From: Rubellimicrobium arenae
Lineage (GTDB): Bacteria; Pseudomonadota; Alphaproteobacteria; Rhodobacterales; Rhodobacteraceae
Length of the DNA: 64,000 nt
Direction: 5' to 3'
Assembly: GCF_017916275.1 (NCBI RefSeq)
Contig: NZ_JAFMST010000010.1
Coordinates: 2,726 to 66,725 of the forward strand
Part shown: one piece after another, positions 58,083 to 64,000 of the stretch
Position numbering within the stretch: the stretch's first letter is position 1
How the letters are laid out: the number at the start of each line of letters is the position of its first letter
Made by a program: the position numbers and the translations under genes
Notes under the pieces: model-generated
What the model was told of the DNA's origin: nothing
The model's input: only the letters and a program-made list of their open reading frames with translations
Database searches by the model: none

Positions 58083-59006
58083 TCAGGACCGGGCCGGGGG
58101 CGCCATGCGCTGCCGCAGCAGCCAGTCGCGCACGTCCTGCGCCGGCCGTGACAGCCTGGCCTCCTTGGGCCAGATCACATGGAAATCCTTGCCTGTCGTC
58201 AGCGCGTGCCCCGTCAGCCGCACGAGAACCCCCTTGCTCACGAGCCCTTCGACAAGATGCCGCCAGCCGAGGGCAATGCCCTGTCCCTCGATGACCGACT
58301 GGACGACCAGGACGTAATCGTTGATCCGAAGGCCCGAAGGGACCTTCGTTCCGTCGATGCCGGCCGAAGCGAACCAGTCCCTCCAGGTGGCGGCCGAGCG
58401 GAAGGGCTCCTCCAGGTGGATCAGGCGATGCGCCAGCAGGTCGGCGGCGCGGACCGGCCGATCCACGCCTGACAGGTATCCCGCTCCGCAGACCGGGTAG
58501 ATCTCCTCGGGGGCAAGCACCTCGGCCTCGTAGTGCGGCCAGTCGGCCGGAGCCCCGCCACGGATACCCAGCGGAATGCCCTCGCCCAGCAGGTCGAGAT
58601 CGCGATCGGCCGTCTGGATCCGCAGGTCGACCTGGGGCAGGTCCTCGCGGAACCTGGCCATGCGCGGAACCATCCAGAAGGCCGCAAAGGCTGTCGAGCA
58701 GGACAACGTGACATGGCTCCCGGCGGCCGAGGCCCGGAGGTCCTGCGCGGACCGCTGGATATGGGACAGGCCGATCGCGACGTCGGCATGGAACCTCGCC
58801 CCCATCTCGCTGAGCCGGACCCGGCGGTGCTCCCGCAGGAAGAGAACGGTCCCCAGCTGCTCCTCCAGGCGGTGGATCGCGTAGGACACGGCGGCCTGGG
58901 TCATGTGCAGCTCGCGCGCGGCGGCGGTGAAGCTGGACAGGCGGCCAGCCGCCTCGAAGACCACCAGGCTGTTGATCGAGGGCAGGAGGCTGCGGAGCGT
59001 TCCCAT
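58083..59006 (-). CDS. LysR-family transcriptional regulator, GcvA-like
   Basis: 307 residues. HTH VFEAAGRLSSFTAAARELHMTQAAVSYAIHRLEEQLG, effector domain following the GcvA pattern. It is divergent from the MttB-family gene, and a perfectly palindromic T-N11-A box overlaps its own start codon, so it probably controls that gene and itself. Confidence 0.9.
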   Translation of the reverse strand: MGTLRSLLPSINSLVVFEAAGRLSSFTAAARELHMTQAAVSYAIHRLEEQLGTVLFLREHRRVRLSEMGARFHADVAIGLSHIQRSAQDLRASAAGSHVTLSCSTAFAAFWMVPRMARFREDLPQVDLRIQTADRDLDLLGEGIPLGIRGGAPADWPHYEAEVLAPEEIYPVCGAGYLSGVDRPVRAADLLAHRLIHLEEPFRSAATWRDWFASAGIDGTKVPSGLRINDYVLVVQSVIEGQGIALGWRHLVEGLVSKGVLVRLTGHALTTGKDFHVIWPKEARLSRPAQDVRDWLLRQRMAPPARS

Positions 59007-59019
59007 AAGCCGAGCTTAT
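59005..59019. promoter_or_regulatory. T-N11-A palindrome (LysR box) between the LysR and MttB-family genes
   Basis: ATAAGCCGAGCTTAT: 6-bp arms, 3-base spacer, and a T-N11-A core (TAAGCCGAGCTTA). It covers the first bases of the LysR gene, as autoregulatory sites often do, and lies about 80 bases before the MttB-family start. Confidence 0.7.
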
Positions 59020-59098
59020 CAAACCGATGAGGGTTTTCCAGCGTCACAGGAGGGCGGGAACGGCCTAGCCTTGCCATCAGTTGTTGGAGAAACGAGCC

Positions 59099-60670
59099 AT
59101 GCCCGACGGATCAACTCCAGGTCAGGACACCAAGCGCCCGCGCGGGGGTCGATCGCAGCGACGCGAGAGCCGTCTCCAGGGCGCCCAGGGCACGCGGCGG
59201 CCCTACATTGTGCGGAACGTCCCGACCTATGACCTCCTGTCCGAGGACAGCCTCGTTCGCATCGAAGCGACCGCCGACCGCATCCTGGCCGAGATCGGGA
59301 TGGAGCTGCGCGAGGATGCCGAGGCCATGCGGCTCTACCGCCAGGCCGGGGCGCAGGTGACGGAACTGACCGCCGGCGTCTGGAACCTGAAGTTCGAGCC
59401 CGGGCTCCTGCGCGAGGTCCTGAGGACCGCCCCGGCGGAGTTCACCCAGCACGCCCGCAACCCGGCGAACTCGGTGCGCATCGGCGGCCGGAACGTGGTG
59501 TTCGCGCCCTCCTACGGCTCGCCCTTCGTGATGGATCTGGACCGGGGGCGCCGCTACGGCACCATCGAGGACTTCCGGAATTTCGTGAAGCTGTCGCAGT
59601 CCTCGCCATGGTTGCACCACTCCGGCGGCACGGTCTGCGAGCCGACCGATGTCGCGGTGAACAAGCGGCATCTCGACATGGTCTATGCCCATATCCGCTA
59701 TTCGGACCGGGCGTTCCTGGGCTCGATCACGGCCGCGGATCGCGCCAGTGACAGCGTGGAGATGTGCCGGATCCTGTTCGGGTCCGACTTCGTCGACCGG
59801 AACTGCGTCATCATGGGCAACTTCAACACGACCTCGCCCCTGGTGCTCGATGGCGTCACGGCGGCCGGCATCCGCGCCTATGCGGGCGCCAACCAGGGGT
59901 CGATCCACCTGCCGTTCCTGCTGGGCGGCGCGGTGTCGCCGCTGACCATGGCGGGGTCCGTGGCCCAGGGGCTGGCCGAGTCCATGGTGTCCTGCGCCCT
60001 GAGCCAGCTCGTGCGGCCCGGCGCGCCCGCCGTTCTGGCCAGCTTCTTTTCCTCCATGTCGCTGCGCTCGGGCTCGCCGACCTTCGGGACCCCCGAGCCG
60101 GCGCTGGGCTCGCTCGTCATGGGCCAGCTGGCGCGGCGCCTGAACCTGCCGCTGCGCTGCGCGGGCAACTTCTGCACGTCCAAGCTGCCGGACGGCCAGG
60201 CGATGCAGCAAAGCATGATGTCGATGATGTCGGCCATCCAGGGCGGTGCGAACTACGTCCTGCACTCGGCGGGGTTCCTCGACGGGCTCCTGTCGATGTC
60301 CTACGAGAAACTGGTGATGGACACCGACATGTGCGGCGCGCTTCACGCCTATCTGGACGGCATGGAGGTCAACGACGACACGCTGGGCTTCGACGCGCTG
60401 GCGGAGCTTGGGCCGGGGCAGCACCTGTTCGGCACCGCCCACACCCTGCGGCATTACGAGACCGCCTACTGGGACAGCGCCCTGAACGACGACCAGCCCT
60501 TCGAGACCTGGAGCGAGCAGGGCGGGCTGGATTACGCGCAGCGCGCCAACGCCCGGTGGAAGAAGCTGCTGGCGGAGTACGAGGCCCCGCCGATCGACGA
60601 AGGCATCAACGAGGGCCTGCTGGACTTCATGGCACGCCGAAAGGACGCCGTGCCGGACATGTGGTACTGA
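59099..60670 (+). CDS. MttB-family (trimethylamine/betaine) methyltransferase, non-pyrrolysine type
   Basis: 523 residues, with GGAG nine bases before ATG 59099. A long basic N-terminus (residues 1-35) precedes the barrel. No in-frame amber codon interrupts it, so this is the pyrrolysine-free branch (MtgB/MtpB-like), which demethylates glycine betaine, proline betaine or similar compounds to a corrinoid protein. Family stretches include VFAPSYGSPFVMDLDRG, GGTVCEPTDVAVNKRHLDM and GGANYVLHSAGFLDGLLSMSYEK. No corrinoid protein gene lies adjacent. In aerobic alphaproteobacteria such genes occur in betaine-catabolic islands, which fits the neighbours. Confidence 0.88.
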   Translation: MPDGSTPGQDTKRPRGGRSQRRESRLQGAQGTRRPYIVRNVPTYDLLSEDSLVRIEATADRILAEIGMELREDAEAMRLYRQAGAQVTELTAGVWNLKFEPGLLREVLRTAPAEFTQHARNPANSVRIGGRNVVFAPSYGSPFVMDLDRGRRYGTIEDFRNFVKLSQSSPWLHHSGGTVCEPTDVAVNKRHLDMVYAHIRYSDRAFLGSITAADRASDSVEMCRILFGSDFVDRNCVIMGNFNTTSPLVLDGVTAAGIRAYAGANQGSIHLPFLLGGAVSPLTMAGSVAQGLAESMVSCALSQLVRPGAPAVLASFFSSMSLRSGSPTFGTPEPALGSLVMGQLARRLNLPLRCAGNFCTSKLPDGQAMQQSMMSMMSAIQGGANYVLHSAGFLDGLLSMSYEKLVMDTDMCGALHAYLDGMEVNDDTLGFDALAELGPGQHLFGTAHTLRHYETAYWDSALNDDQPFETWSEQGGLDYAQRANARWKKLLAEYEAPPIDEGINEGLLDFMARRKDAVPDMWY

Positions 60671-61114
60671 CCCCACCGGTTCCAGCCGGGGACTGGGGCG
60701 GCAGGTCCCGGAGGCCACAACAGGGTGGCGGGATGACATTGGCGCCGGCCCCCTCCATCCAGGGCCGCCCTGACCCAGGCCCGTCCATGTCGAGAGAACC
60801 ACGGACGGCCGGCTGAGCAGGAACGGCCGCCACCGCGTGGCCTGAGCGGGGCAGCGATCGGACCCGCCGGGGCCGACCGTCCATCCCCGCGGCGAACGCG
60901 GCGACGAGCGGACGGCTCGCCAGCCCCATGATCGCCAAAGACCGCGCCACCGAGCCCCGAGCGGCGGGGATCGACGCGACGGATCCGAAGCCCCGCGGCA
61001 TGACGCCCATCGGCTCAGCCCCGCCCTGGCCGGGAAGGCAGCCCGGCTGGCGGCGCGCCGGGACTTTGCGCGGGCGCAACGTTCGGCCCGGGGCCATGCC
61101 CTACGCCGTCGCTC
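60671..61114. other. 444-bp gap before nosR
   Basis: No supported gene. I looked for an FNR/Dnr-type site (TTGAT-N4-ATCAA) and did not find a good match, although expression under low oxygen would be expected for nosR. Confidence 0.45.
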
Positions 61115-63454
61115 ATGACCGCACACGTTCCCGCATCCACCGTCACCCCGAGGCAGGCTCCCGCAGACCTTGTCGGCCCGCGCCCCCGTCGCTGGAATGC
61201 GCGGGTCCAGGCGGGCCAGGCCATTCGGGGAGGGCAGATCCTGCTGGCCTCCGTGCTGGCCACCGTGCTGGCTTCCGTGCTGGCCCTCGTGCTCTCTCTC
61301 GTCCTTGCGGCGCCCCTGCGGGCCGAGCCCGTGCTTCCCGACTACCTGACGCAGGTCGCCGCCGGAGACCTTGTGCCGGGGGCAGGGAGCTACGGCCCGA
61401 TCCGCGACGACCTGCCCGTCGCCCCCGTCCTGAAGGATGGGGCTCCGATCGGCTGGGCCTTCGTGACCTCGGACTTCGTGAGCACCACCGGCTATTCGGG
61501 CAAGCCCATCGACACGCTTCTCGCGCTGGATCCGAAGGGGGTGGTGATCGGGGCGCGGCTCGTCCGGCACCACGAGCCCATCGTGCTGGTGGGCATCCCC
61601 GAGGCCAAGGTCCGCGACCTGATCGCGGGCTATGTCGGCCGCGATCTCGCCGCGGCGGCCGACGGAACCACGCAGGACCTCCAGATCATCTCGGGCGCGA
61701 CCGTGACGGTCATGGTGATCGACGATTCGATCCGGCGCGCCGGGCTGCGGGTCGCCCGCGCGCTGGGCCTGGGCGGCCTTGCTGCCGAAGCGGCCTCGAC
61801 CGGCCCGATGGTCGAACTGAACCCCGACGCCGCCGCGGCGGCGGACTGGACCGGACTCGTGGGCGACGGCACGATCCGCCGTCTGTCGCTCGATGTCGCG
61901 CAGGTCAACGACGCCTTCGCGGCCAACCCAGATCCCCGCGCCGCCGAGCATGCGCTGACCGACGCGCCCGAGACCACGTTCATCGACATGTACGCCACCC
62001 TGGTCAGCATCCCGCAGATCGGCGCGGCGACGCTGGGCGATGCGGAAGAGGCGAACCTGCGCGGCTGGCTCCGGGACGGCGACCAGGCGCTCCTCGTCGC
62101 CGGGCGCGGGCTCTATTCCTTCAAGGGGTCGGGCTATGTCCGCGGTGGAATCTTCGATCGCATCCAGCTCATCCAGAACGACCTGACGCTGCTCTTCCAT
62201 GACCGCGACCATCGGCGCCTGAGCCAGGTGGCCGTCCCGGGCGCGCCGGCCCTGAGCGAGACCGACCTGTTCCGCATCCCGGCGGATTCGGGCTTCGATC
62301 CGACGCAGCCCTGGCGGCTCCAGCTCCTCGTGAACCGGAGCGTGGGCGCGCGCGACAAGGTCTTCACCACGTTCGACCTGGGCTGGCAGCCGCCCCCGGC
62401 CTTCCTGCGAAGCGTCGCCACGCCCCCGGTGCCCGCCGCCGTTGCGCCAGCCGCCACCGAGCAGGACGACGCGGCCGCCGCTCGCGCGCTCTGGCAGCGG
62501 ATCTGGTGGGACAAGCGGTTCGAGGTCGCGGGCCTCGCGGTGATGCTGGCCGCGCTCACCGCCGCGTTCTTCTTCCAAGGGTTCCTCACGCGGTCGGCGC
62601 GGGCGACGACCTGGTTCCGCACGGGCTTCCTTCTCGCCACGCTCGTGTTCCTGGGCTGGCACGCGAACGCGCAGCTTTCGGTCGTGAACCTGATGACGCT
62701 GCTGGGTTCGCTCCGGGGCGGGTTCACCTGGGACGCCTTCCTGATGGACCCGCTCACCTTCATCCTGTGGTTCTCGGTGGCGGCGGCGCTGATCTTCTGG
62801 GGCCGGGGGGCCTATTGCGGCTGGCTCTGCCCCTTCGGCGCCCTGCAGGAGCTGTCGAACCGGGTCGCGCGCATGCTGAAGGTGCCGCAGTGGACGCTCC
62901 CCTGGGGGCTGCACGAGCGGCTTTGGGCGGTGAAGTACATCATCTTCCTAGGCCTCTTCGGCGTGACCCTCGCCTCCATGGACCAGGCCGAGCGGCTGGC
63001 CGAGGTGGAGCCCTTCAAGACCGCCATCGTGCTCAAGTTCGCCCGCGCCTGGCCGTTCACGCTCTATGCGCTGACGCTCCTGGGCATCGGGCTCTTCGTG
63101 GAGCGGTTCTATTGCCGCTACCTCTGCCCGCTGGGCGCCGCGCTCGCCATCCCGGCGCGCATCCGGATGTTCGACTGGCTCAGGCGCTACCACGAATGCG
63201 GCAACCCCTGCCGGACCTGCGCGGTCGAATGCCCCGTCCAGTCGATCCACCCGACCGGGGAGATCAACCCGAACGAGTGCGTCAACTGCATGAACTGCCA
63301 GGTGCTCTATCAAAGCACCACGAAATGCCCGGTCGTCATCAAGACGATCAAGCGCCGCGACGCGGTCGCCGCAGGCACGGCCCGCCTTTCCGAGGCGACG
63401 GTGCGCCGCGACCTGACCAATCACCCCAACCTGAAAGGGAAAATAGATGCCTGA
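61115..63454 (+). CDS. nosR: NosR, membrane flavo-iron-sulfur protein required for N2O reductase
   Basis: 779 residues. A signal-like membrane helix (about 42-68) made of repeated ASVLAxVL units precedes a periplasmic FMN-binding domain with SGATVT near residue 193, whose Thr carries covalent FMN. From about 460 come five to six membrane helices with two CP motifs ([24 protein letters not shown]), then two polyferredoxin clusters ([21 protein letters not shown]...KCP). NosR supplies electrons to NosZ and is needed for its expression and activity. It overlaps the nosZ start by eight bases. The exact N-terminus is uncertain, but the ATG at 61115 is plausible. Confidence 0.93.
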   Translation: MTAHVPASTVTPRQAPADLVGPRPRRWNARVQAGQAIRGGQILLASVLATVLASVLALVLSLVLAAPLRAEPVLPDYLTQVAAGDLVPGAGSYGPIRDDLPVAPVLKDGAPIGWAFVTSDFVSTTGYSGKPIDTLLALDPKGVVIGARLVRHHEPIVLVGIPEAKVRDLIAGYVGRDLAAAADGTTQDLQIISGATVTVMVIDDSIRRAGLRVARALGLGGLAAEAASTGPMVELNPDAAAAADWTGLVGDGTIRRLSLDVAQVNDAFAANPDPRAAEHALTDAPETTFIDMYATLVSIPQIGAATLGDAEEANLRGWLRDGDQALLVAGRGLYSFKGSGYVRGGIFDRIQLIQNDLTLLFHDRDHRRLSQVAVPGAPALSETDLFRIPADSGFDPTQPWRLQLLVNRSVGARDKVFTTFDLGWQPPPAFLRSVATPPVPAAVAPAATEQDDAAAARALWQRIWWDKRFEVAGLAVMLAALTAAFFFQGFLTRSARATTWFRTGFLLATLVFLGWHANAQLSVVNLMTLLGSLRGGFTWDAFLMDPLTFILWFSVAAALIFWGRGAYCGWLCPFGALQELSNRVARMLKVPQWTLPWGLHERLWAVKYIIFLGLFGVTLASMDQAERLAEVEPFKTAIVLKFARAWPFTLYALTLLGIGLFVERFYCRYLCPLGAALAIPARIRMFDWLRRYHECGNPCRTCAVECPVQSIHPTGEINPNECVNCMNCQVLYQSTTKCPVVIKTIKRRDAVAAGTARLSEATVRRDLTNHPNLKGKIDA

Positions 63455-64000
63455 AGACCTTCCCAAGGGCGGCCTGACCCGCCGTGGGCTCCTGGGCGCC
63501 ACCGCAGGCGGTGCCGCTCTGCTGGGCTCCATGGGAGGCGCGCGGCTGGCCGGCCTCGGTGGCGTCGCCGGCCTGGCGGGCCTGTCCGCCGCGACCCCGG
63601 CCGCCGCGCAGGAGGCCGCCTCGGGCGCCGTCGCGCCGGGCCAGCTGGATGAATACTACGGCTTCTGGTCCTCGGGCCAGACCGGCGAGATGCGCATCCT
63701 GGGCGTCCCCTCGATGCGCGAGCTGATGCGGGTGCCGGTGTTCAACCGCTGCTCGGCCACCGGCTGGGGCCAGACCAACGAGTCCCGCCGGATCATGACC
63801 GAGAACATGACCGAGAAGACGAAGAAGCAGCTCGCCGCCAACGGCAAGGTCGTGCACGACAACGGCGACCTGCACCACGTCCACATGTCCTTCACCGAAG
63901 GGCGCTACGACGGCCGCTTCCTGTTCATGAACGACAAGGCCAACACCCGCGTGGCCCGCGTCCGCTGCGACGTGATGAAGACCGACAAGATCCTCGAGAT
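63447..64000 (+). CDS. nosZ: NosZ, nitrous oxide reductase (5' part; continues beyond the window)
   Basis: 184 codons are present. A twin-arginine leader ([18 protein letters not shown], then a Gly-Ala-rich stretch) marks Tat export of a folded copper enzyme, as in clade I NosZ. The mature start has [19 protein letters not shown] and the first CuZ histidines in [16 protein letters not shown]. NosZ reduces N2O to N2 in the periplasm with CuZ and CuA centres; the CuA domain lies outside the window. Translation starts inside the nosR 3' end, ensuring coupling. Confidence 0.93.
   Translation, partial: MPEDLPKGGLTRRGLLGATAGGAALLGSMGGARLAGLGGVAGLAGLSAATPAAAQEAASGAVAPGQLDEYYGFWSSGQTGEMRILGVPSMRELMRVPVFNRCSATGWGQTNESRRIMTENMTEKTKKQLAANGKVVHDNGDLHHVHMSFTEGRYDGRFLFMNDKANTRVARVRCDVMKTDKILE

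Noticed and set aside
59099-60670. Pyrrolysine-dependent trimethylamine methyltransferase
   Set aside because: There is no in-frame TAG codon within the gene, so it belongs to the non-pyrrolysine branch.
59111-62914. A 1267-codon minus-strand frame across the MttB-family and nosR genes
   Set aside because: It is antisense to two well-supported genes and the gap between them, and shows only low-complexity Arg/Gly/His composition.

Overview
The window looks like a chromosomal segment of a GC-rich alphaproteobacterium, most likely Rhodobacteraceae. The evidence is uniformly high GC by eye, two proteins ending in the VPLPA-CTERM sorting signal typical of that family, an RcnR-type regulator plus DmeF operon, a pyrrolysine-free MttB-family methyltransferase, and a clade I-like nosR-nosZ pair. 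No rRNA, tRNA, CRISPR array or intact insertion sequence was seen. Genus is not determinable from sequence alone.

Layout. 1-9.1 kb: the 5' part of a repeat protein running off the left edge, a gene-poor kilobase, a COG0523 metallochaperone GTPase followed closely by a 1554-residue RTX protein, and an LhgO-like FAD oxidoreductase. 9.5-12.6 kb: an intact LysR regulator divergent from two broken genes, a NepI-like MFS exporter (internal deletion) and an SDR dehydrogenase (10-bp duplication plus a one-base insertion). 12.6-17.8 kb: a five-PAS HWE histidine kinase with a single-domain response regulator, then a dmeR-dmeF Co/Ni efflux operon whose operator also carries the ribosome binding site. 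18.3-26.1 kb: a YfcE-like phosphodiesterase, two VPLPA-CTERM proteins and a third fragment, an alpha/beta hydrolase, an Lrp regulator, and an oxidoreductase group (SDR, NTF2-like, FMN reductase) with a LysR.

26.3-37.9 kb is a coherent uptake and degradation locus: a GntR/LacI-type regulator, twin LacI-type operators, a family 5 solute-binding protein, a complete Dpp/Opp-type ABC transporter, and two cytoplasmic glycoside-hydrolase-like proteins (a GHL6/GH42-type enzyme and an 845-residue protein of no family I can name with certainty). It reads as import of an oligosaccharide followed by cytoplasmic hydrolysis. An SGNH hydrolase just beyond it is split by an in-frame TGA.

39.4-48.7 kb holds gene relics (a YfbK-type VWA C-terminus, an IS5-like transposase end, a TPR protein broken in two places), azlCD, a cysteine-rich polyamine-type binding protein without a transporter, and a hybrid histidine kinase. 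48.2-51 kb is an OmpR-type two-component system and an L,D-transpeptidase. The regulator gene and the transpeptidase gene each carry a CTTAAG-N5-CTTAAG-like box about 50 nt before the start codon, suggesting autoregulation and a cell-wall target. 51.2-60.7 kb is a probable betaine (proline-betaine or similar quaternary amine) catabolic island: an StcD-like demethylase, MDR dehydrogenase, enolase-superfamily epimerase/dehydratase, ProX-like binding protein, MttB-family methyltransferase and two LysR regulators. 61.1 kb to the end is the start of a nitrous oxide reductase operon (nosR, partial nosZ).

At least six broken or relic genes lie between 10.5 and 47.1 kb. This is either local gene decay or, for the single-base and short events, possible sequence error.
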